A DNA stretch of 64,000 bases from Chloroflexota bacterium. Its GTDB lineage: Bacteria; Chloroflexota; Anaerolineae; Anaerolineales; Anaerolineaceae. The notes under the pieces are model-generated. The model was not told where the DNA came from and searched no databases. It saw nothing but the letters and a program-made list of their open reading frames with translations. The stretch spans positions 1 to 64,000 of the forward strand of contig SLTK01000013.1 of assembly GCA_004347695.1 (NCBI GenBank), read 5' to 3'. A program made the translations under genes and the position numbers. Position 1 is the stretch's first letter; the number at the start of each line of letters is the position of its first letter. This document shows positions 46,032-53,985 of this stretch, in pieces.

Positions 46032-46754
46032 TCAGGATTTTTGAGATTGCTCTTGTTCGGGCGATGCTTCGCCTAGTCTTGCATCCGGTGCTTCGACAGG
46101 CTCAGCAACCGGCTTTTCAACGGACCCATCGCTTGTCGAAGTGCTGTCTGGTTTAGCATCCGGTGCTTCGACAGGTTTGACAACCGGCTTTTCAACGGAC
46201 CCTTCGCTAGTCGAAGTGTTGTCTGGTTTAGCATCCGGTGCTTCGACAGGCTTGGCAACCGGCTTTTCAACGGACCCTTCGCTAGTCGAAGTGTTGTCTG
46301 GTTTAGCATCCGGTGCTTCGACAGGCTTGGCAACCGGCTTTTCAACGGACCCTTCGCTAGTCGAAGTGTTGTCTGGTTTAGCATCCGGTGCTTCGACAGG
46401 CTCGGCAACCGGTGCTTCAGCAACCGAAGGCGGGGCAATGGTCGGTTCACCAACCAGGCCCTGGGCAGCTTTGGCAGCCGTGGCCTTGATGTCTACGTTG
46501 CGCAGTTCCTGCTGAGTTTTCTTGAGTTCTTTGATGTCTTCTTCCAGCCCGGCTTCGCGCACCAGCCGAGTGGGCATATCGCGCAGCTCGCGCTGGGTAT
46601 CCATCAATTGCGCCCAGATCGGCGATTTGATCACTTTGCGCATAAACTTGCCGATCGCTTGCGCTGACTTGACCATCCCCTCGGGCCCAAGGACGATGAC
46701 CGCGATGACCAGGATTAAAACGACTTCGAGAATTCCGACGCCAAAGATTTCCAT
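46032..46754 (-). CDS. TatB-like protein with long repetitive tail
   Basis: The protein of about 240 residues has an N-terminus of Tat A/B type (MEIFGVGILEVVLILVIAVI, then GPEGMVKSAQAIGKFMRKV) with one span and an amphipathic helix. A coiled region follows (about 60-90), and then an acidic, Pro-rich tail made of four-plus repeats of 25 residues (core EKPVAKPVEAPDAKPDNTST). The Glu/Gly-Pro hinge favours TatB over TatA. The repeats map to a 75-bp DNA repeat at 46081-46410. The ATG at 46754 is used because the 29 upstream in-frame residues are not Tat-like. Confidence 0.82.
   Translation of the reverse strand: MEIFGVGILEVVLILVIAVIVLGPEGMVKSAQAIGKFMRKVIKSPIWAQLMDTQRELRDMPTRLVREAGLEEDIKELKKTQQELRNVDIKATAAKAAQGLVGEPTIAPPSVAEAPVAEPVEAPDAKPDNTSTSEGSVEKPVAKPVEAPDAKPDNTSTSEGSVEKPVAKPVEAPDAKPDNTSTSEGSVEKPVVKPVEAPDAKPDSTSTSDGSVEKPVAEPVEAPDARLGEASPEQEQSQKS
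46081..46410. repeat. 75-bp tandem repeat inside the TatB-like gene
   Basis: GCATCCGGTGCTTCGACAGG recurs at 46081, 46156, 46231, 46306 and 46381, an exact 75-base period keeping the reading frame. Each unit contains GCTTCGACAGGCT and a GTCGAAG, the arms of a common REP-like palindrome, so the array may have grown from a REP element within the gene. Confidence 0.85.
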
Positions 46755-46965
46755 AATTAATTGAATCTCTTCATACTCAGTTTTGAGCTGCCTTACTGCA
46801 GGTTGCTGGCTTACCTGTAATGCATGCCATCCTGCTGGCATGGCTATTATAGCATTCTACCCTTAGGTTGTACGCTTATCCGCTTTAGCGCATCCATCAT
46901 TGGAACTCAAATCCGATAAATAACGTCTAAATATTATTATGGGTATCGAGAGAAAGGAGTATGAC

Positions 46966-47421
46966 GTGAAAATCCTGGTTACAGGCATGACCCTGGTTGT
47001 GTTTTTGCTGCTGACCGCTTGTACCGGCCGGATAGCAGCGGAATCTTCAGGCGAGACGATTACCTCAAACGGCGATGTTGTCGCCGATCAAGTCAGCCTG
47101 ATCGCCGCCCTGCGCGCTGCCGGAGCAAAAGTGGAGTCTGGCGATTCAGTCGAACAGCCATTCTTTACGGTTAGCGGACAAATTCTGATGGTCAACGAAA
47201 CCGAGGTACAGGTGTTTGAGTACGAGGCCGTAGAGGCTATGGAGGTGGATGCCAGCCTGGTTGCCAGTGATGGGGCTTCGGTAGGAACAACAATGATCAG
47301 TTGGATCGCTCCGCCGCACTTTTATAAAACCGGCCGCATCATCGTTTTATATCTTGGTGAAGACGCTGCTATCCTCGATCTGTTGAATCAAGTTTTAGGC
47401 GTCCAATTCGCCGGTGGTTGA
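46966..47421 (+). CDS. small lipoprotein of unknown function
   Basis: The protein of about 151 residues has a signal peptide with lipobox (FLLLTAC) and a compact domain of about 115 residues: DQVSLIAALRAAGAKVESGDS, QPFFTVSGQILMVNETEVQVFEY and HFYKTGRIIVLYLGED. The pattern recurs in Anaerolineae-type genomes, but I know no function. The start is GTG 46966, because AAAGGAG lies 7 bases upstream. The in-frame ATG at 46939 has no ribosome-binding site and would spoil the signal peptide. Confidence 0.75.
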   Translation: MKILVTGMTLVVFLLLTACTGRIAAESSGETITSNGDVVADQVSLIAALRAAGAKVESGDSVEQPFFTVSGQILMVNETEVQVFEYEAVEAMEVDASLVASDGASVGTTMISWIAPPHFYKTGRIIVLYLGEDAAILDLLNQVLGVQFAGG

Positions 47422-47444
47422 TTCAGGCCTATTGTGTACAATAC

Positions 47445-47482
47445 AAAAAGGGTCCCAGTTCACCACGTGGGGCCTTTTTTTT
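47445..47482 (+). terminator. bidirectional terminator
   Basis: AAAAAGGGTCCCA (47445-47457) pairs with TGGGGCCTTTTT (47468 onward) with two G-U pairs, flanked by A- and T-tracts. It serves the lipoprotein gene on the plus strand and probably iorB on the minus strand. Confidence 0.8.
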
Positions 47483-47496
47483 GCGGACGATTTAAT

Positions 47497-48096
47497 CTAT
47501 ACTGCCGCCGCGACCGCTTCGCGACCGGCGTGGAAAGCCTGGTGGTTGATATTCAGGTGTTTTGCGGGCACCCGCTGCTCCAATACGACATTCCACTGGT
47601 CCTCGTCCAGGTCGAGCAGACCTGAAAGCGCACCAAGCAGTACCATGTTTGCCACACGGGCATTGCCTAGCCCTTCGGCGATTTCGATGCCTTTCACCCA
47701 GTAGGCATGCGGGGTGACCTGGGTCAGCCGTTCTCGCAGGACTTCGTCGCCGGGGTAGGGCACGCCGGCAGTTAGTACGGTAAGCGGCTCAATGGCATAG
47801 TCATTGACCAGCGCCAGCCCGCCCGGTTTGAGGATCTCAATAAAGCGGGCGGCTTCCAACTTCTCGAAAGCAATCAGCACATCCGCTTCGCCGCGTGGGA
47901 TGATGGGCGAAAAGACCTGAGCTCCCCAGCGTAAATGAGAGGTGACGCTGCCGCCACGCTGCGACATGCCGTGAACCTCAGCTTTTTTGACATCGTAGCC
48001 AAGTCTCAGACCCAACTCGGCAAGCACATCACTCGCCAGGATGGTTCCCTGCCCGCCTACGCCTACCAGCGCAAAATTGATGCCTTCGGGTCTCAT
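47497..48096 (-). CDS. iorB: indolepyruvate:ferredoxin oxidoreductase, beta subunit
   Basis: The 199-residue gamma-domain-type subunit has FALVGVGGQGTILASDVLAE near the start and KKAEVHGMSQRGGSVTSHLRWG, the family signature. With IorA it converts aryl 2-oxo acids (from Trp, Phe, Tyr) to aryl-acetyl-CoAs with reduction of ferredoxin. It overlaps the iorA stop by 4 bases and ends the acd-iorA-iorB operon before a terminator. Confidence 0.94.
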   Translation of the reverse strand: MRPEGINFALVGVGGQGTILASDVLAELGLRLGYDVKKAEVHGMSQRGGSVTSHLRWGAQVFSPIIPRGEADVLIAFEKLEAARFIEILKPGGLALVNDYAIEPLTVLTAGVPYPGDEVLRERLTQVTPHAYWVKGIEIAEGLGNARVANMVLLGALSGLLDLDEDQWNVVLEQRVPAKHLNINHQAFHAGREAVAAAV

Positions 48097-49946
48097 GAGG
48101 TGGCCTCCTGCTGGGTTGTTTTACCTTGCACCTGGTTGCGGAAAAGTATGGCGTCGCGCGGGCAAACTTGGGCGCAAATTTCGCAGCCGGTGCATAGCAG
48201 CGGATCGATCAGCGCCAGCGGACGGTTCGTTTTGGGATCCAGTTGTTCCGACTGCAGGATTGCGGGGCAGCCAACGCGGAAACACAACGTACAGCCGTTG
48301 CATTTATCGCTGATTACTTCCAGCGGCAGCCAGCGGCTGCGAGCAGATGGCAGCAAGGCGCATTCCTCGCGGGTAATCAACACCGCCGGTTCATCCGATT
48401 TCATCCATTCCTTCAACGTTTTCTCGATGGCCGTCACAGCGTAAGCAGGCACAGTTAAGACTTTGTCAAAGCCGAGCGCCCGCACCAACGGTTCGATTTC
48501 GATCTCACGGGTTTCTTTATGCTGCAGGGTTCGGCCTGTCCCTGGGTTGTCCTGGTGTCCGGTCATGCCGGTGACCCGGTTGTCCATGATGATGGTAATG
48601 ACGTTGCTGCGGTTGTAGGCCACATTGATCAGTGCCGGGATGGCGCTGTGGAAGAAGGTCGAATCGCCTATTACCGCTACATGGCGCTCCTTGTCGCCGG
48701 CGACGGCTGCGCCGTGCGCCACGCCTACACTGGCGCCCATGCAGCCAACCGTATGTAGCGCGTCCAGCGGCTGCACCATGCCGAGGGTATAGCAGCCGAT
48801 ATCGCCGTTAACTGGAACGCCTAATTTATGCAGCACATAAAAAGACGAACGGTGCGGGCAGCCCGGGCACAGTACCGGCGGGCGGACGGGCAAGCCAGCG
48901 GTGTTCAAAGCCATCCGGATGTTTTCATCCGCAGGCAGCAATCCTGCCTGGCGTCCGCTATTGCGTACCACAGCCGGATCGAGTTCACCTGCGATGGGGA
49001 AAATCTGCTTGGTGACCGGGTAGGGCGGCTCCGCCATGATTTCTTCCGGGCGATATAGCAGGATGCCCATCAGTCGAATCTGATCCTCGATGAACGGGTC
49101 CAGTTCTTCAAGAACGATCACCTTTTGTACGCGCGAGGCAAAATCGCTGATCAGCTTGCGCGGCAGCGGGTAAACCATGCCCAATTTGAGCACGCTGGCT
49201 TCCGGGAATACCTCGCGGGCGTAGTTATAAGCCACCCCGCCGGTGATAATCCCCAGGTCCGAGGAGCGCCACTCGATGCGGTTACCCGTAAAAGTTTCGG
49301 CAAAGGCAGCAATCCTGGCGACTCGCTCTTCGATGACCGGATGGCGTTTTCTGGCATTGGCCGGCACCATGCAATATTTGGTCAGGTTACGCGGGTATTT
49401 CTCGGGTTCGGGCCGCTGTTCGCGCTGTTCGCCCAACTCCACCGGCGAACTGGTGTGGCATACCCGGGTGGTCAAGCGCAGTAGAACCGGTGTATCGAAC
49501 TGTTCACTCAGGTCAAAGGCGGCCAGGGTCAGATCATGCGCATCCTGGCTGTCAGCCGGATCCAGACAGGGAATGCGGGCAAATTTGGCAAACTGGCGGT
49601 TATCCTGCTCATTCTGCGATGAATGCATGGAGGGATCGTCGGCAGAAATGACCACCAGACCAGCTTCAATGCCGGTCATTGCGACCGCAAAAAAGGCGTC
49701 GGAAGCGACATTGAGGCCAACATGCTTCATGGTGGCAAAAGCGCGCCGCCCGGCATAGGCTGCACCGACGGCCACATCCAACCCTACTTTTTCGTTAGGC
49801 GCCCATTCGGCATATACGTCGGGGTAGGGCGCAAAGGCTTCCAGTATTTCTGTGCTGGGAGTGCCGGGATAGCCTGAGCCTACCTTCGCTCCAGCTTCCC
49901 AGGCAGCCCGTGCGACAGCTTCATTGCCGGATAGCAATCGTTTCAT
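48093..49946 (-). CDS. iorA: indolepyruvate:ferredoxin oxidoreductase, alpha subunit
   Basis: The 617-residue protein has KRLLSGNEAVARAAWEAG and GYPGTPSTEILE (PYR domain), a central VLCPGCPHRSSF, the TPP-binding GDSTFFHSAIPALINVAYN with MDNRVTGMTGHQ, and two C-terminal [4Fe-4S] motifs (CNGCTLCFRVGC and CTGCEICAQVCP). This is the catalytic subunit of the enzyme. Start ATG 49946 follows CAGGAGG. It lies 20 bases downstream of the acyl-CoA synthetase gene on the same strand. Confidence 0.95.
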   Translation of the reverse strand: MKRLLSGNEAVARAAWEAGAKVGSGYPGTPSTEILEAFAPYPDVYAEWAPNEKVGLDVAVGAAYAGRRAFATMKHVGLNVASDAFFAVAMTGIEAGLVVISADDPSMHSSQNEQDNRQFAKFARIPCLDPADSQDAHDLTLAAFDLSEQFDTPVLLRLTTRVCHTSSPVELGEQREQRPEPEKYPRNLTKYCMVPANARKRHPVIEERVARIAAFAETFTGNRIEWRSSDLGIITGGVAYNYAREVFPEASVLKLGMVYPLPRKLISDFASRVQKVIVLEELDPFIEDQIRLMGILLYRPEEIMAEPPYPVTKQIFPIAGELDPAVVRNSGRQAGLLPADENIRMALNTAGLPVRPPVLCPGCPHRSSFYVLHKLGVPVNGDIGCYTLGMVQPLDALHTVGCMGASVGVAHGAAVAGDKERHVAVIGDSTFFHSAIPALINVAYNRSNVITIIMDNRVTGMTGHQDNPGTGRTLQHKETREIEIEPLVRALGFDKVLTVPAYAVTAIEKTLKEWMKSDEPAVLITREECALLPSARSRWLPLEVISDKCNGCTLCFRVGCPAILQSEQLDPKTNRPLALIDPLLCTGCEICAQVCPRDAILFRNQVQGKTTQQEATS

Positions 49947-49966
49947 TCAGTAACCTCCTGATCGGA

Positions 49967-52066
49967 TTACGCCTGCAAAATGACCCGGCCGTCCAGCGCC
50001 AGGGCGCCTTTGCCTTTGGGGAGAACCAGCAGTGGGTTGATTTCTATTTCTTCAATCTGGGGGAAGTCCAAAGCCAGCTTGCTCAAGCGTAGAATGGCAT
50101 CCACCACGGCTTCCACATCAGCCTCTGGCATGCCGCGGAAACCGGTCAGCAAGCGGCCGGCGCGCGTTTGATGGATCATGTCGGCTGCATCCTGGCGGGT
50201 CAGCGGCGCTACACGGAAAGCGACATCACCGAATAGCTCCACGTAAATTCCGCCCAGTCCAAACATCATCAACGGACCAAAATTCGGGTCGCGGCGCATG
50301 CCAACGATCACTTCCTGGCCTTTAGGCGCCATGGCTTCGATCAACACGCCTTCGAGGTGCGCTTCCGGTTTTTTTGCAGCAATATCCTGCATCAAGCTGA
50401 CGTAATTCGCACGCACTGCATCGTCATCACCCAGGTTAAGGCGGATGCCGCCAACATCGGATTTATGCAGGATGTCCGGCGAAACAATCTTCATCACGAC
50501 CGGGTATCCTACCCGCCGGGCAACATCTACCGCCTGCTGCGCAGACTGCGCCATTTCGCCGGCCACAACCGGCATGCCATAGGCTGCCAGCAGCGGACGG
50601 GTGAGCACCTCGCCGAGCGCCGGTTGATCTTTGGCGCTTTCCAGCAGCCGCGCAGCTTCCGGTTGGTTCAGGTCAGTCCAACGGGTTTCTGTCAAGGCGG
50701 GTTTCTCCAGCCAGCGAGTGTAGCGCAGCATGGCGCTCAAAACGCGGCCGGGAGTTTCAGGATTGACGTACATGGGTATGCCGTTGCCATGCAGGATTTC
50801 ACGGGCTTTGCCAGTGCTATATTCTCCCACGAACACCGCCACCACCGGTTTGCATTGACCTTTGGCCTGATCGACTATCGCCTGAGCGACGGCATTGGTA
50901 TTGACCAGCGCCTGCGGGATAAGAATGGCGATTGCCATGTCCACATTGGGGTCAGCCAGAACGCCTTTTAGGCCAGCCGAGTATTCTGCAACATCCGCTG
51001 CGCCGAGCATGTCCACCGGATTGGCGATTTGCGCTGCAGGATTGAGATGCGGGCGTAAGAATTTTTGCGTCTCAGGGGAGATGTCTGCCATTTGCAAGCC
51101 ATTCATCGCCAGAGCATCGGAAGCCAGGGCGGCCGGGCCGCCGCCGTTGGTGATCATGGCGACCCGCGGGCCTTTGGGCAGCGGCAAATTGGCAAAGCCC
51201 ATCGAAATATCGAAGAGATCGGCCAGGGAATCCACTTCGGTAACCCCGGCCTGCTCGAAGGCAGCTTGATAGGCCGTGTGTGACCCCGCCAGTGAGCCGG
51301 TGTGCGAGGACACTGCCCGGGCGCCTGCGCTGGTGCGTCCTGCTTTGAGCATCACAATCGGCTTGTTCGGCGAAACCTTGCGCGCCGTCTGAATAAAACG
51401 TTGCCCATCATGAATCGCCTCGACGTAGGATGCGATCACTTTGGTATGTTCGTCATTGGCGAGATATTCGATCATATCCGTTTCGGTAACGTCGGCCTCG
51501 TTGCCCAGGGTGGCAAACATCGAAAAGCCGATGAATTTGTCCCGGATGGTTTCGACCACGCCGCCGGCGACCGCACCAGATTGAGATACAAACCCGATTC
51601 CACCACGCGCAGGCTGCCCATTGATGAACGTGGTATTCAGCCCGGTGTACATATCCAGCGTACCAACGCAGTTCGGCCCGATCAGGCGCATGTTATAGCG
51701 CCGGGCTATGGTCACCAGGCTTTTTTCCATGGCAGCGCCTTCCGGCCCAATTTCTTTAAATCCGCCGGAAATAACGATGACAGCCTTGACGCCGCGCTTT
51801 CCGCAGTCCTCCAGCACGCCCGGGGTAACCTGGGCTGGCAGGACAATCACTGCCAGGTCAACAGGGTCCGGCACGGATGAAATATCCGGGTAGGACTTGT
51901 GCCCGAGAATTTGATCTTCTTTGGGGTTTACCGGCGCAATCTGGCCGGAATAGCCGTACGAGGTCAAATTGCGTAAAATTCCATAACTTAACTTGGTGGG
52001 ACTGGCAGAGGCGCCAATAATAGCGACTCCCCGCGGCGCAAAAAACGGTTCAAGGCCGTGGTGCAT
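49967..52066 (-). CDS. ADP-forming acyl/acetyl-CoA synthetase (fused alpha-beta)
   Basis: The 699-residue protein has a CoA-binding Rossmann domain (FFAPRGVAIIGASASPTKLS), a succinyl-CoA-synthetase-like middle with SSHTGSLAGS (phospho-His near 257), and a C-terminal ATP-grasp half (VVMKIVSPDILHKSDVGGI, EEIEINPLLVLP). This is the single-chain form of Acd, which turns acyl-CoA + ADP + Pi into acid + ATP. Linkage with iorAB points to energy conservation from aryl-acyl-CoAs during amino acid fermentation. A strong CCAGGAGGAAG precedes ATG 52066. Confidence 0.93.
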   Translation of the reverse strand: MHHGLEPFFAPRGVAIIGASASPTKLSYGILRNLTSYGYSGQIAPVNPKEDQILGHKSYPDISSVPDPVDLAVIVLPAQVTPGVLEDCGKRGVKAVIVISGGFKEIGPEGAAMEKSLVTIARRYNMRLIGPNCVGTLDMYTGLNTTFINGQPARGGIGFVSQSGAVAGGVVETIRDKFIGFSMFATLGNEADVTETDMIEYLANDEHTKVIASYVEAIHDGQRFIQTARKVSPNKPIVMLKAGRTSAGARAVSSHTGSLAGSHTAYQAAFEQAGVTEVDSLADLFDISMGFANLPLPKGPRVAMITNGGGPAALASDALAMNGLQMADISPETQKFLRPHLNPAAQIANPVDMLGAADVAEYSAGLKGVLADPNVDMAIAILIPQALVNTNAVAQAIVDQAKGQCKPVVAVFVGEYSTGKAREILHGNGIPMYVNPETPGRVLSAMLRYTRWLEKPALTETRWTDLNQPEAARLLESAKDQPALGEVLTRPLLAAYGMPVVAGEMAQSAQQAVDVARRVGYPVVMKIVSPDILHKSDVGGIRLNLGDDDAVRANYVSLMQDIAAKKPEAHLEGVLIEAMAPKGQEVIVGMRRDPNFGPLMMFGLGGIYVELFGDVAFRVAPLTRQDAADMIHQTRAGRLLTGFRGMPEADVEAVVDAILRLSKLALDFPQIEEIEINPLLVLPKGKGALALDGRVILQA

Positions 52067-52216
52067 GCACTTCCTCCTGGAAATGGGATAGTGGGGGTGG
52101 AATAGCTCTATTATTGTAGCGAATAAGAACGGGTTTATATAGTGAACAATATAACCTGCTTGACAGCAACCTTATCATTTTTTACGCAACCCTGTTTTTG
52201 GCCCGCACATGGGGGT

Positions 52217-53635
52217 CTATGTTTCGGAATAAATCAGGCTGACGTCCAGCACCTGAATGAGGTCGCCATCGTGCAAAGCCCGTGCTCCGCTGACCGGTAA
52301 GCGGTTAAGCAGCACCGGTGACTCGCAGAACATGACCTCCAAAAAAAAGCCGGTACGAGCACCGCGTATCCAGATTTCGATATAGCCGGCATCGCGTTTG
52401 TCGATATAAACCGGGTTGCGCGGGTCGGTGCCAATGCGGAAAGCCATATCGGTGGAGAGCGGATAATTTTCCCGCTCCCCGTTGGGCCATAAGACCAGCA
52501 GCCGCGGATTTATGCCATCTCCTTCTTTGTTGAGCGTTCTGCGTCGAGTGGGTTGAGCGGGGGTTGGCGGGGCAGTCTCGCCACCCTGGATGAAATCGGC
52601 TCCCGGCAAACTCGCTGTCGGACGCGCCTGGCGAAGCGATAATGCCAGATTGGCCATGAAAGCGCGGATTCTTTGATCTGGACCCTGGTTGACGCGAATC
52701 CAATCTATTCGGGAACGCAGCAATAACAACACGGCGATAAGTAGCAACACTACTGCCGCAGCGATGGTGATGCCCAGGCGAGTATTGATCCAGACTGCAA
52801 CGGGCTCCCAGGTTGAATAACCCCAGCGGCGGTCTTGAAGGCGGGCGGTGTTCACCGCCGTGAAAATATACTCCAGGATCGAAACCGTACCGGCGAATTG
52901 AATTTCAAGCGATTCGCTGGCTTTTGGCAACCCTTTCCAGGCAGTGTAAGCATTCAAATAAACCCAGGCATCGCTGTCACCCGGCAGTGCAGTAGCCGCG
53001 TCAGCCGAGAGCATCGCGGGAATTTGTTCCAGGTGAGAGCTTTCGGTGATCTGGCGCAGATAAGTGGAAATGGATTGCAAACGGCGGCGCAGATCGTTCA
53101 GATCCTCAACCACTTTTGAGCTGAGCTCCTGAATCTGGTTCAGGCGTTCCGAATCGCTGATCTGCGGTTGCTGGCGAATTTGATAAAAAAGAGGTTTAAG
53201 CGGAGCCGCCAATTCCGGCTGTTGTAACTCTGCCTGAAGGGCAGTTAACTCCGCAGCCGCATTCTCGAGCAGGCTGGTAAATGTGCGAACGTCCGTGCTG
53301 CGGATGCCTTGCGCGGCAAGTACCTCGACTAATTGTTCCTCCGCTGTCAATCCGGTATTGGCGACTGCGTAAGCCGCCTCCATGTCAAGATACGCCTGCA
53401 AGCGGGTTCGAGCCATTTCAATGTAATCCAGCCTGACTTCAAGGTCTGGTTGCGTTTGCAGCAGAAAATTCACCTGATCGGTGGCGTCTTGATAGGGGTT
53501 AAAAGCCCGTACCAACTGTGCCGCGATGATGACCGCCACCAGGATAATGCCGAGGATGCCGCACACCAGGGCTGCACGGGTAGCCGCAGCCGGATGAGGG
53601 GCAAGTGTCGTTTCGGCGGATTCAGTGGCATTCAT
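52217..53635 (-). CDS. two-span membrane protein with coiled coil and C-terminal FHA-like domain
   Basis: The protein of about 472 residues has a first span (ALVCGILGIILVAVIIAAQL), then a long helical extracytoplasmic part (about 60-280) rich in Gln/Leu heptads, a second span (GITIAAAVVLLLIAVLLLL, about 293-311) and a cytoplasmic C-terminal domain. The domain's LLVLWPNGERENYPL, FRIGTDPRNPVYID and LHDGDLIQVLDV resemble FHA folds, which bind phosphothreonine, though the canonical SxxH is not clear. The start is uncertain between ATG 53635 and TTG 53674, and neither has a strong ribosome-binding site. No kinase gene is adjacent. Confidence 0.7.
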   Translation of the reverse strand: MNATESAETTLAPHPAAATRAALVCGILGIILVAVIIAAQLVRAFNPYQDATDQVNFLLQTQPDLEVRLDYIEMARTRLQAYLDMEAAYAVANTGLTAEEQLVEVLAAQGIRSTDVRTFTSLLENAAAELTALQAELQQPELAAPLKPLFYQIRQQPQISDSERLNQIQELSSKVVEDLNDLRRRLQSISTYLRQITESSHLEQIPAMLSADAATALPGDSDAWVYLNAYTAWKGLPKASESLEIQFAGTVSILEYIFTAVNTARLQDRRWGYSTWEPVAVWINTRLGITIAAAVVLLLIAVLLLLRSRIDWIRVNQGPDQRIRAFMANLALSLRQARPTASLPGADFIQGGETAPPTPAQPTRRRTLNKEGDGINPRLLVLWPNGERENYPLSTDMAFRIGTDPRNPVYIDKRDAGYIEIWIRGARTGFFLEVMFCESPVLLNRLPVSGARALHDGDLIQVLDVSLIYSET

Positions 53636-53985
53636 GGGTTGTATCTGCGGTTGCGGTCTGGCGCGGTTGGACAAACCGGGTTTAATGAGCCTTGACGCTT
53701 TCTACGTAATCATATCCTGCCCGGAACATGAGCATTAGCAATAGTATATGCCAGGATTATAAAAGCGTTCTGGTTACAGGACGGTTGCATTTACAGTAAA
53801 AAGGGGAGGACATTCTGAGCCGGGCGCAGGGCGACATCGTTGTGCACACTTACCAACTGTCCCGCCTGCAAGGCGCTCTGCAAGTACGGCAGGGTGGCAC
53901 GGTTTGTCAGGGCATCTGCGGGATGACAATAAATCCAGCCGGTTTACCCTTTTTCTGCCCTGGCTATGTTAAAATTTTCCCGATC
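53636..53985. other. 350-base divergent intergenic region
   Basis: It lies between the FHA-like gene and the ECF ATPase gene. A TAAAAT at 53970-53975 is 10 bases from the ATG at 53986 and could be a -10 box for a near-leaderless message, but no -35 partner is evident. The open frame running through it from 53842 has no homology-like content. No RNA gene is seen. Confidence 0.45.

Noticed and set aside
46081-46410. CRISPR-like regular repeats
   Set aside because: Units are contiguous without unique spacers, keep the reading frame and encode the TatB-like tail.
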